This document shows, piece after piece, positions 1 through 6,562 of a DNA stretch of 17,023 nt; the first letter of the stretch is position 1; every line of letters starts with the position of its first letter. This DNA comes from JAVXAG01 sp036660615 (GTDB lineage Bacteria > Bacillota > Clostridia > Peptostreptococcales > Anaerovoracaceae). The notes below the pieces were generated by a model. It had not been told where the DNA came from, ran no database searches, and saw only the letters and a program-made list of their open reading frames with translations. The translations under genes and the position numbers were made by a program. The DNA is taken from positions 1-17,023 of the forward strand of contig JAVXAG010000032.1 of the NCBI GenBank assembly GCA_036660615.1, written 5' to 3'.

Positions 1-20
1 GACGCAAAAGGTAAAACGAA

Positions 21-74
21 AGCTGGAAAACCCGCTAAATTTTCCAGCAAAAATATTTTTTTCTGATTTGCTCA
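21..74. repeat. 54-bp direct repeat, copy 1 (hairpin inside)
   Basis: Copy 1 of a direct repeat whose second copy lies at 217-270; 50 of 54 positions match and the first 34 are identical. It holds a perfect 9-bp stem (22-30 with 40-48, gctggaaaa/ttttccagc) around a 9-nt loop, followed by an A-tract and then a T-tract (56-62). It could be a degenerate terminator or a terminal hairpin of a small element. Confidence 0.75.
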
Positions 75-216
75 TAGCTTTAATCACAGATTTATCTATT
101 GATTTCGCCCCGCGCCTATTGATTTTACATATATTCCCATAAGGATGCTATCATTTGTGATAGACTGGGACATTATTGAAAAATGCTATGCAAATTATCA
201 AAAGCTGACAATGAAA

Positions 217-270
217 AGCTGGAAAACCCGCTAAATTTTCCAGCAAAAATAAAATTTCCTGATTTGCTCA
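217..270. repeat. 54-bp direct repeat, copy 2 (hairpin inside)
   Basis: Second copy of the repeat at 21-74, with the same 9-bp hairpin (218-226 with 236-244). The last ten bases (gatttgctca, 261-270) are also the outer end of the 47-bp inverted arm at 261-307, so the two repeat families share a boundary here. Confidence 0.75.
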
Positions 271-493
271 CAGAATCGATCAAAAAGCCACGCCAGTGAG
301 CAGATTTCATCTGAGAGGCTGTATGAAACCGACTACTATTCCAACATATGACAAAAGATACCAATATATGGGCATAAACTGTTGCATATGCAACAGTAAC
401 GGTCTGTGATTTGCCGGCTAGTCGCCCAAAACCCTATTTTTTTGAAAAATCTGCTCACTGGGACACTATTTTTTGCGATTCTGTGAGCAAATC
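261..493. mobile_element. MITE-like element with 47-bp imperfect terminal inverted repeats
   Basis: The arm 261-307 is the reverse complement of 447-493. The outer 18 bases (gatttgctcacagaatcg) and the inner 15 bases (ccagtgagcagattt) match perfectly and only the 14 bases between them differ. Both arms are 47 nt, so they pair without offset. The 139-bp middle encodes nothing recognisable and carries a 20-bp perfect palindrome (378-397). Symmetric arms, small size and no gene fit a miniature inverted-repeat element or its remnant. No clear target-site duplication was found flanking it, so mobility is not shown. Confidence 0.45.
378..397. promoter_or_regulatory. Perfect 20-bp palindrome
   Basis: actgttgcatatgcaacagt is its own reverse complement over all 20 bases; the next base pair outward breaks the symmetry. 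It resembles operators of dimeric winged-helix repressors such as the MarR family, but no promoter or gene is adjacent. It lies near the centre of the inverted-repeat element 261-493 and may belong to that element. Confidence 0.4.
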
Positions 494-532
494 CAAGATT
501 TATTTTTTTCGGGCCTTATTTACAGCGATAAG

Positions 533-553
533 TGATAATGATTATCATTATCA
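533..553. promoter_or_regulatory. Fur box (ferric uptake regulator operator)
   Basis: The 21 bases are a perfect palindrome around base 543. Positions 534-552 match the classical 19-bp Fur box (GATAATGATAATCATTATC) at every position except the central base, which cannot be symmetric. They contain overlapping 7-1-7 half-site pairs (tgataat-g-attatca at 533-547, and 539-553), the pattern known for Bacillus Fur. Matching this by chance is unlikely even in AT-rich DNA. The next gene to the right starts 638 bp away behind a tandem repeat, so the regulated transcript is not obvious. Confidence 0.75.
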
Positions 554-683
554 GTTTTAACCCAAGCGTTGATTGCGCTCTCATCTATTTAGCTGATACA
601 TATTAAAATTGGGACATAATCATATGTAAATCATAAAAAATAGAAATCAACACTAAAGGCTTGTATAAAAATAGTGACATTTA

Positions 684-692
684 TGTTATAAT
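684..692 (+). promoter_or_regulatory. Extended -10 promoter element at the start of the repeat array
   Basis: tg-t-TATAAT (TATAAT at 687-692) is a perfect extended -10 motif; no good -35 is present at 16-18 bp. The same TATAAT recurs at each unit boundary (876-881, 1065-1070). If used, transcription would begin near 698-700, at the closing stem of the first cloverleaf. Confidence 0.4.
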
Positions 693-1086
693 AACCTCAT
701 CGGGAACGGCGAAGCCGTTCCAACAGCAGTGCCGTTAACCTATGGAAAGCACTGCTGGCAGGCGGTGCCTGCCGATGAGAACATTCTAATGGAAACGGTG
801 CCTTTGCCTTGTAGATTTGTTTGCAAAGTGGTGCTGTGCACCTACGAAAACCTGCGGTTTTCACACCGGTTTAGTTATAATAACCTCATCGGGAACGGCG
901 AAGCCGTTCCAACAGCAGTGCCGTTAACCTATGGAAAGCACTGCTGGCAGGCGGTGCCTGCCGATGAGAACATTCTAATGGAAACGGTGCCTTTGCCTTG
1001 TAGATTTGTTTGCAAAGTGGTGCTGTGCACCTACGAAAACCTGCGGTTTTCACACCGGTTTAGTTATAATAACCTCATCGGGAACG
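685..1086. repeat. Tandem repeat: two identical 189-bp units plus a 24-bp partial third
   Basis: Unit 1 is 685-873 and unit 2 is 874-1062; I find no difference between them. A third copy stops after 24 bases (1063-1086). The units are clearly richer in G and C than the flanks. The array can also be read as three 24-bp direct repeats (gttataataacctcatcggg plus four bases) separated by two identical 165-bp spacers. Because 189 is a multiple of three, one frame stays open through both units and gives a repetitive 125-codon reading frame that I do not regard as a gene. Perfect identity implies recent duplication or ongoing homogenisation. Confidence 0.95.
696..872. other. Double-cloverleaf foldable structure in each repeat unit (candidate structured RNA or DNA)
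   Basis: Unit 1 folds by eye into two four-way junctions. Domain A: closing stem 696-702/773-779; hairpins 703-710/714-721 (loop gaa), 724-732/749-757 (16-nt loop) and 758-763/767-772 (loop ggt). Domain B: closing stem 793-796+797-800 with 869-872+864-867 (one bulged base, 868); hairpins 802-807/823-828 (15-nt loop), 830-834/838-842 (loop tgt) and 846-852/856-862 (loop tgc). Roughly 112 of 164 bases in the domains pair, nearly all Watson-Crick, so either strand could fold as RNA or single-stranded DNA. Unit 2 has the same structure 189 bases on. I do not recognise a known RNA family, and no experiment shows transcription. Confidence 0.5.
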
Positions 1087-1191
1087 CAGATATATTAAAA
1101 ATATAGAAAGAAATTGCTATAAAAAATTAAAACTGACATTTAGGTCAGCAATCGTTATTGTTATTGTATTACATAGAAAGAGGTAGACACC

Positions 1192-1575
1192 TTGAATAAA
1201 AAAAAGAAACCAAAGAAACCCTTAACCAAAACACAAATTCAAATCAATCACATATGCTTTGCTATAGCACCTGCATTATCCCTCTTGCTTTTAATTCCAA
1301 AGCTAGGCAACAAGGCGTGGATAGTTATTACTATAATGTGCATTGTAATGACCAAAGGAGATTATCAAGTTAGACATGGTGGCACTATGACGAAAAAAAT
1401 GGTAGCTATTATCTCTATAACATGGATAGTTATAACCATAGCAGTTATTGTAGCTGCCATAATTATATATGGATTCCAACGCGGTGGAATGTTGCAGACC
1501 ATGGCATTTTTTATGTTACTAGCAGCAGCATTTTACTATGCCCCACTTCTTAGAAAAATGAAAAGAAACCAATAA
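1192..1575 (+). CDS. Small multipass membrane protein, unknown function
   Basis: The 127-residue protein starts with a very basic stretch (MNKKKKPKKPLTK) followed by about four hydrophobic segments near residues 20-37, 41-54, 69-93 and 99-118, ending in a basic tail (RKMKRNQ). The start is TTG, supported by AAAGAGG eight bases upstream (1177-1183). I do not recognise a family; the basic ends suggest both termini face the cytoplasm. It lies alone between the 189-bp repeat array and a strong terminator, so it is probably a single-gene transcript. The truncated third repeat copy places a TATAAT (1065-1070) about 120 bp upstream. The Fur box at 533-553 may once have been nearer, before the repeat array grew, but that is speculation. 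Confidence 0.75.
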   Translation: MNKKKKPKKPLTKTQIQINHICFAIAPALSLLLLIPKLGNKAWIVITIMCIVMTKGDYQVRHGGTMTKKMVAIISITWIVITIAVIVAAIIIYGFQRGGMLQTMAFFMLLAAAFYYAPLLRKMKRNQ

Positions 1576-1585
1576 AACATTAATA

Positions 1586-1636
1586 ATAAGCCTTGCAGTC
1601 AGAGGGAATTCTCTGAGACGCAAGGCTTATTTTTTG
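1586..1636 (+). terminator. Rho-independent terminator, probably bidirectional
   Basis: An 11-bp perfect stem (1586-1596 with 1620-1630, ataagccttgc/gcaaggcttat) contains a second inner stem (tcagag/ctctga) and is followed by TTTTTG at 1631-1636. It ends the gene at 1192-1575. Lying 44 bp past the last gene of the minus-strand operon, it could also stop that transcript, although the T-tract on that side is interrupted. Confidence 0.9.
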
Positions 1637-1673
1637 TTTAAACATAATTAATTTTTCAGGTAGTCACCAAAAA

Positions 1674-3401
1674 TTAATTCTTCCAAATCTTTTCATTTTC
1701 TGGCAGATCCAGACCAAGAGTTCCGCCTGGATTCATAATATTGTCGGGATCAAAGTGATTTTTTAAAGTTCTGATGATATCATATTCGTTTTTGCCAAGA
1801 GAACCCTCAAGCCAAGGGGCAAACATTTTGCCGATACCATGATGGTGGCTCATAGATGCACCACTCTTTTGGATAGCATCAAGAATACCAGCGTGATAAG
1901 CCTTGAAATCAGCAGGGTCACTCATTTTGGTGATAAAAATCCAATATAGATTAGCACCTTGAGGGTAAACGTGAGACATATGAGTCATACAGATAGTGTT
2001 TGGCCTTGACTTGCAGTACGCCCTGACATCAGCATGAACCTGACTCATATTGCTCCAGTTTACAGTACATTCCATTGTGTCAGTAACAATACCAAAATCC
2101 TGAATTGTATCACGAAGATATGGATCATTGAAACGGCCAGATTCCCACGATTTTGTAACATAGCCAGTAAGACCAAGACCACCAAATTTTTTGCAGACCT
2201 TCTTAGTATGCTTTGCTACATTCTTTGAGAAACCAGCTTCACCATTGGTGAAACCAAGGAAAAGACACATCTTGCCGACTTCCATTCCTTTTGCTTTGAA
2301 CAAGTGACGGAGAGGAGTGTCCATAACACCATAAAGGTGCAACATAACACTGGTTTCCTCAGGATCAGAAAGCCTGAATACCGAAGGCAGTCCAGCTTCC
2401 GATTGCATGATTTCCCTTGCCGCAGCTTGAGCAGTTTCCCAGTCAGGGAACATGTAGGAGTAGCGTTTTGTGGTTTCAGGCATATTTCTAAATATTTTTA
2501 GAGTTACGTGAGTCAAAACACCAAAAGTGCCTTCACTACCCATCATAATTTGATTAAGATCAGGGCCAGTTGCCTTCCTTGGATAAGTGTCCGTTTTTAT
2601 GTTGCCAATAGGAGTTGCATATTCTTGGGCAAGGACAATATCAGAGATACAGCCATAATATGTGGAGTTTTGACCGGCACCACGAGTAACAACCCAACCA
2701 CCAACAGAAGAATATTCAAAACTTTGAGGGAAATGACCACAAGTGTAAGCTCGTTTTGCTCCAAAAAGCTTTACAGCATTGTTAAGAGTTTCTTCAAGTT
2801 TCGGACCACTCATGCCAGCCTCAACAGTTATAGTCTGGTCAATTTCATTAAAGGAAACAACCTTATTAAAACGCAACCTCATATCAAGAGAAATTCCACC
2901 TTTGACACATTCGACACCGCGAGTTACAGAAGAACCACCGCCATAAACATAAACGGGGATTTTTTCCTCTTGACAAAAAGCGACAATTTTCTCGATTTGT
3001 TCATTATTATCAGGATAAAGAACGGCATCAGGCACATTTTCAATAATGTTATTACGCATTCTTAGAATATCGTACATTGTTTTTCCGTAAGCCACCGAAA
3101 GACGGGAATAGTCGTCAGTTCTTACAAACTCATCACCACAGATTTCCTTGAACTTGTTAATCTGGGAATCAGACAATTTGACAGGGATGTCAAACTTTAC
3201 TTCTTCAAGACCGAGGTCTTCAGTGTAGTCATTAAAAGAATCATCGGACAAGCCAAAGAGTTCCTTCATCATTTTGTAAAGAGACTCTCTAGGAGCTTTG
3301 ATTTCCTTAGGATCTCCCCATTTAAAAATCGAACGATAAGATTTCTTTGAAAATTCTTCATTGAACCATTTAGGCTCAAAATCTTTATAAGGATGTGACA
3401 T
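1674..3401 (-). CDS. FAD-linked oxidase, alkylglycerone-phosphate synthase (AGPS)-like
   Basis: This 575-residue protein belongs to the vanillyl-alcohol-oxidase/PCMH flavoprotein fold (FAD_binding_4 followed by FAD-oxidase_C). The FAD-binding half has VYGGGSSVTRGVE near 152-164, SSVGGWVVTRGAGQ near 231-244 and MGSEGTFGVLT near 287-297. The C-terminal half carries SHHHGIGK with three histidines at 519-521, the triplet that in AGPS lies in the active site. Bacterial relatives include D-lactate/glycolate-type dehydrogenases, so the substrate is not fixed; a glycerol-3-phosphate or dihydroxyacetone-phosphate derivative is plausible from its neighbours. ATG start with GGAGGA seven bases upstream, located inside the last codons of the kinase gene; the gap is 2 bp, so it is the last gene of the operon. 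Anaerobic clostridia usually make plasmalogens by other enzymes, so I do not call it an ether-lipid synthase. Confidence 0.88.
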   Translation of the reverse strand: MSHPYKDFEPKWFNEEFSKKSYRSIFKWGDPKEIKAPRESLYKMMKELFGLSDDSFNDYTEDLGLEEVKFDIPVKLSDSQINKFKEICGDEFVRTDDYSRLSVAYGKTMYDILRMRNNIIENVPDAVLYPDNNEQIEKIVAFCQEEKIPVYVYGGGSSVTRGVECVKGGISLDMRLRFNKVVSFNEIDQTITVEAGMSGPKLEETLNNAVKLFGAKRAYTCGHFPQSFEYSSVGGWVVTRGAGQNSTYYGCISDIVLAQEYATPIGNIKTDTYPRKATGPDLNQIMMGSEGTFGVLTHVTLKIFRNMPETTKRYSYMFPDWETAQAAAREIMQSEAGLPSVFRLSDPEETSVMLHLYGVMDTPLRHLFKAKGMEVGKMCLFLGFTNGEAGFSKNVAKHTKKVCKKFGGLGLTGYVTKSWESGRFNDPYLRDTIQDFGIVTDTMECTVNWSNMSQVHADVRAYCKSRPNTICMTHMSHVYPQGANLYWIFITKMSDPADFKAYHAGILDAIQKSGASMSHHHGIGKMFAPWLEGSLGKNEYDIIRTLKNHFDPDNIMNPGGTLGLDLPENEKIWKN

Positions 3402-3403
3402 TT

Positions 3404-4945
3404 TTATTCCTCCATACTCTTGTTAATATCATATAATGGTTGTAACTTGGAAAATATCTTTGAATAGACATCGTTGTAAATTTTATCATAGACCTTGTGT
3501 GCCTCCATGTCAGGTAAAAATTCGTCTTTTATGTGAACCATTGATTCGGTAGCCTCCTCGATAGAAGCAAATCGGCCAATGGCAGTAAAGGCAATAAGCG
3601 AACTGCCCAAAGCAGCCGCTTCGTGAGTTTGAATCCTATAAGCTGGAACGCCAAACATATCAGCAGTAATTTGACAAATTTCTCGGCTCCTAGAACCGCC
3701 GCCGGCTAAGAAAACTTTCTCGGTGGGAACCTTCATTCGTTTCTCCAGATTTTTCATACCCTCCATCAAAGCAAAATTAATACCTTCAATAATGGCTCTG
3801 TATATATGTATTCTGGTATGCACATCAGAAAATCCGATTATTGCACCTCTAGCATTTGGCATAGAAACTCCCGGCGTGAAATACGGTTGAAAAACCAAGC
3901 CTTGACAGCCAGGTGGGATGTCTTTTAGTCTTTCATTTAACAGTTCTTCGGCAGGGATACCTTTTTCTGCGGCTTCTTTAACCTCCTTGGAGGCAAATTC
4001 TTTTTTGAACCAAGAAATTAGCCAATAGCCTCTATAAATCTCAATCTCCGGATTGTATCTGCCTTTGTAGGCGGACACATATGGAGGGAAAAATCTTTGG
4101 GGTTCTACGTATCTGTCGATGGTATATTGGACAGTCGCCGTAGTGCCAAAACTAATTGCGGCTTTTTCGGGTGTGTTGCAAGAAAGAGCTAGGGTTTCGC
4201 AGCCCTTGTCAGAGCCTGTTGCAACCAAAGGAAGTCCCTGCGGTATGCCTGTTTCCAAAGATGCTTTGGCGGTAATATGGCCAAGGATATCTCCAGGTTG
4301 ACATAATTCACAGAGCTTTTCTTTAGGAATAGGAAAAACGCAGTAAGTCAAATCCCTTGGACTTTGCCAACAACTTTTCTTGTTATCATAGGGCAGGTGA
4401 CCGATAATATTGGCAGTGCTGTCGATCATTTTTCCACAGAAACAATAGTTCATATAGCCAGAGAGTAACATATATTTGTAGGTTTTCTCCCAGTTTTCAG
4501 GTTCGTTTGTTCGTATCCAGTTGCAAGAAGAAATCTTTCTAATAAATCTAGCAGTATTTGACATACCCGAAGCTGAAAAAAGCACTTGATTATATGGAGG
4601 GAAAGGCTCATCAATCTCCGCTTCCCGTTTATCAAGCCAAAGAATAGCAGGCCTTACTGGAATGCCGTCCTTGTCAACGCAGATGTCCGTATCACGAATA
4701 GTAGTGATGCTAACGGCTTGAATGTTTTCCCAAAGAGATCCAGCCATTTCCTTTAGTTGGAGAGAAGCTTGGCAAATATTTTCCCAATAAAACTCACCTT
4801 TTTGTTCAGCCCAGCCAGGATTTACAGAAAAATATGGGACATCAAAAGACTTTTGTGCTTTCATAGAAATATTTCCTTCGTCATCAACGAGAACGGCTCT
4901 TAGGCTTTGGGTTCCTATATCAAAAGTCAAAACTAATGGTTTCAT
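3404..4945 (-). CDS. FGGY-family carbohydrate/polyol kinase
   Basis: A 513-residue ATP-dependent kinase with the two actin-like domains of the FGGY family (glycerol, xylulose, gluconate and related kinases). The N-terminal phosphate loop is DIGTQSLRA at 9-17; LWLDKR at 102-107 corresponds to the substrate-side WxDxR region; D246 in ATGSDKGCE is the likely catalytic aspartate; SFGTTAT (265-271) and AGGGSRS (414-420) are ATP-binding loops. Length is normal for the family. The exact sugar or polyol cannot be read from sequence; with glycerol-3-phosphate-dehydrogenase-like genes next to it, glycerol or a related polyol is the first guess. ATG start with AAAGGAGG upstream. It sits 11 bp after the DUF1667 gene and 2 bp before the FAD-linked oxidase, so the three are co-transcribed. 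Confidence 0.92.
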   Translation of the reverse strand: MKPLVLTFDIGTQSLRAVLVDDEGNISMKAQKSFDVPYFSVNPGWAEQKGEFYWENICQASLQLKEMAGSLWENIQAVSITTIRDTDICVDKDGIPVRPAILWLDKREAEIDEPFPPYNQVLFSASGMSNTARFIRKISSCNWIRTNEPENWEKTYKYMLLSGYMNYCFCGKMIDSTANIIGHLPYDNKKSCWQSPRDLTYCVFPIPKEKLCELCQPGDILGHITAKASLETGIPQGLPLVATGSDKGCETLALSCNTPEKAAISFGTTATVQYTIDRYVEPQRFFPPYVSAYKGRYNPEIEIYRGYWLISWFKKEFASKEVKEAAEKGIPAEELLNERLKDIPPGCQGLVFQPYFTPGVSMPNARGAIIGFSDVHTRIHIYRAIIEGINFALMEGMKNLEKRMKVPTEKVFLAGGGSRSREICQITADMFGVPAYRIQTHEAAALGSSLIAFTAIGRFASIEEATESMVHIKDEFLPDMEAHKVYDKIYNDVYSKIFSKLQPLYDINKSMEE

Positions 4946-4956
4946 CGTATCCTCCT

Positions 4957-5310
4957 TTATAAATCAAGAGTGGCAATTACAGGGCAATTTGTACCAGCGA
5001 TATTTTCGATGATAACATCACCACAACTCACATTGTGATCCAAAACAAATTCGGACAACTGAACTATTGCATCGTTAATTGCGTACTTTGGTATTTCGCC
5101 TTGGGTTCTAACAGGAAGATAAGGCATATTAGCAAAAGTGGTTTTAACGGTGGTAGTAAGGGAACGAGTAGGATCTGTAAGTTCAGTACCTGCGAAAGCT
5201 TCTCCACGTTTGCAACGGTTACCGGTTACAGTCAAGGTTCCGTCATCACTTAGTTCACCATGAATTTTGCAACCATTGGGGCATATAATACATATCAAAT
5301 CTTTAATCAT
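4957..5310 (-). CDS. DUF1667 family cysteine-cluster protein
   Basis: 117 residues, beginning MIKDLICIICPNGCK. The N-terminal motif C7-x2-C10-P-N-G-C14 plus C33 in GNRCKRGEAFA is the four-cysteine signature of DUF1667 (PF07892), which looks like an iron-sulfur or zinc site. Members are regularly encoded beside GlpA-like and pyridine-nucleotide oxidoreductases in clostridia and are presumed small subunits of that complex; no direct function is known to me. The start at 5310 is chosen because GGAGG lies nine bases upstream; the frame could be opened 15 codons earlier, but that would lie inside the upstream gene without a ribosome binding site. It overlaps the end of the upstream gene by 8 bases (ATGATTAA), suggesting coupled translation. 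Confidence 0.88.
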   Translation of the reverse strand: MIKDLICIICPNGCKIHGELSDDGTLTVTGNRCKRGEAFAGTELTDPTRSLTTTVKTTFANMPYLPVRTQGEIPKYAINDAIVQLSEFVLDHNVSCGDVIIENIAGTNCPVIATLDL

Positions 5311-6562
5311 TTTTTGCATCCTCCATAACAAATTGTAATTTATCCGTAGAAGCAAGGGCGATGCCCCCTAAATCAATAGTGATTTTCTCCATTTCAGGAG
5401 GTCGCAATCCTTGGTACTTGTGGTGCCATATTTCCTCATCGTTATGCAAAACCTTTACTAAAGTATCAGCCCTTGTGGTTTTTGTTCGCATAAAAAAGTC
5501 AACAGTAGTAATATCAGCGGTGGTTTCGATAGTTTCTGGAACTACATAGAGAAAATCATCAGTTTTGGAAACTGGTAGATAAACTCGATTTTTCTGAGTA
5601 AAGTAGGCAGCTGCTTTTCCTGCACCCGTTCCGCTTTCTGAAACGTAATCCACCAAATCATTTACATGTAAGGCGTTTCCACATGAGAACACGCCGGGGA
5701 CATTGGTCATATAATTTTGGTCACAATATGGACCTTTTGTCTCTTTACAAAGGGTTACACCAAGACTTTCTGCCAACTCGTTTTCTGGAATGAGTCCGAC
5801 AGATAAAATCAAAGTATCACAAGGAATAAACTCTTCACTGCCACTTATCGGTTCCATTTTTTCATCAACTTTGGCAACGGTAACGCCTGTAAGTCGTTGA
5901 CTACCATGAGCCTCAATTACTGTTTCGGATAAGTGGAGAGGTATGTCAAAATCATAGAGGCACTGATAGATATTTCTCATAAGGCCACTTGGCTCAGGCT
6001 TTGCTTCGTAAACGCCAATAACTTTTGCGCCCTCAAGAGTAAGCCTACGTGCCATAATAAGACCTATGTCGCCAGAGCCTAAAACAACACATTTTTTTCC
6101 AGGCAATTGTCCCAAAACATTTACATAATACTGAGAAGAACCAGCGGTTAAAATTCCAGCCGGTCTAGTTCCATGTATAGATACTTGTCTTGCAGTTCTT
6201 TCCCTGCAACCGGTTGCAAGGACAATTGTTTTTGTGAAAATTTCTGTAGCACCTGTATTTTTTATAAGAGTCAATATAAAACCATGGTCAACTTTTTTTA
6301 TGTCAGAAGCAAATGTTAGCTTGGAAACTGTTACGTTTGTTTTCTCCAAATCGTGAATAAATCTGGTGGCATATTCACAACCGGATAGTTTTTCTCCGAA
6401 TCGTATAACACCAAATCCATCGTGGATACACTGTTTTAGGACTCCGCCTAAACGTTCTTCTCTTTCTATAAGTAAAACCTTGGATTTTTCTCCATCTGCG
6501 GCGATTGCGGCAGCCAAGCCGGCAGGGCCTCCGCCGATTACAACAACATCATATTTATTCAT
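5303..6562 (-). CDS. NAD(P)/FAD-dependent pyridine nucleotide oxidoreductase (GlpB-like partner subunit)
   Basis: 419 residues. The FAD dinucleotide fold starts at once (MNKYDVVVIGGGPAGLAAA, GxGxxG at 10-15), with a second nucleotide fold around VVLGSGDIGLIMARR at 159-173 and the FAD-closing VFSCGNALHVNDLVDYVSES at 291-310. There is no CxxC redox pair of thioredoxin-reductase type. A C-terminal domain (about 335-419) contains GLRPPEMEKI, typical of the subfamily beside GlpA-like proteins and resembling dye-linked amino-acid dehydrogenase subunits. It probably passes electrons between the flavin of the GlpA-like protein and NAD(P) or another carrier. The start at 6562 has GGAGG five bases upstream; a longer frame (13 more codons) lacks such a site. 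It overlaps the preceding gene by 8 bases (ATGAATAA), a sign of coupled translation and a stable complex. Confidence 0.9.
   Translation of the reverse strand: MNKYDVVVIGGGPAGLAAAIAADGEKSKVLLIEREERLGGVLKQCIHDGFGVIRFGEKLSGCEYATRFIHDLEKTNVTVSKLTFASDIKKVDHGFILTLIKNTGATEIFTKTIVLATGCRERTARQVSIHGTRPAGILTAGSSQYYVNVLGQLPGKKCVVLGSGDIGLIMARRLTLEGAKVIGVYEAKPEPSGLMRNIYQCLYDFDIPLHLSETVIEAHGSQRLTGVTVAKVDEKMEPISGSEEFIPCDTLILSVGLIPENELAESLGVTLCKETKGPYCDQNYMTNVPGVFSCGNALHVNDLVDYVSESGTGAGKAAAYFTQKNRVYLPVSKTDDFLYVVPETIETTADITTVDFFMRTKTTRADTLVKVLHNDEEIWHHKYQGLRPPEMEKITIDLGGIALASTDKLQFVMEDAKND

Larger units (their letters stand above)
1..684. other. Gene-free, repeat-rich intergenic region
   Basis: No convincing coding region is seen on either strand; the only longer open frame (173-364, minus) lacks a ribosome binding site and runs through the repeats. 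The stretch contains a 54-bp direct repeat pair (21-74, 217-270), a pair of 47-bp inverted arms (261-307, 447-493), a 20-bp perfect palindrome (378-397), three variants of a TGGGACA-containing motif (164-177, 457-470, 608-620) and a Fur box (533-553). It reads as a landing zone for small mobile or decayed elements, but that is inference. Whether a gene starts left of the window is unknown. Confidence 0.7.

Noticed and set aside
173..364. 63-codon minus-strand open frame
   Set aside because: It lies across the direct and inverted repeats, lacks a ribosome binding site and matches no family.
685..1086. CRISPR array
   Set aside because: The 24-bp repeats are separated by two identical 165-bp spacers, far too long and not unique; no cas genes are present.
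729..1106. 125-codon plus-strand open frame across the tandem repeat
   Set aside because: It is open only because the 189-bp unit is a multiple of three; the protein is the same 63 residues repeated, has no ribosome binding site, and the DNA is better explained by its dense inverted repeats.
2508..3065. 185-codon plus-strand open frame opposite the AGPS-like gene
   Set aside because: Antisense shadow of a well-supported flavoprotein gene; no ribosome binding site and no recognisable domain.
1674..3401. Naming the FAD-linked oxidase an ether-lipid synthase
   Set aside because: The AGPS-like HHH motif is present, but related bacterial enzymes oxidise lactate or glycolate, and anaerobic bacteria generally make plasmalogens by another route; sequence alone does not settle it.
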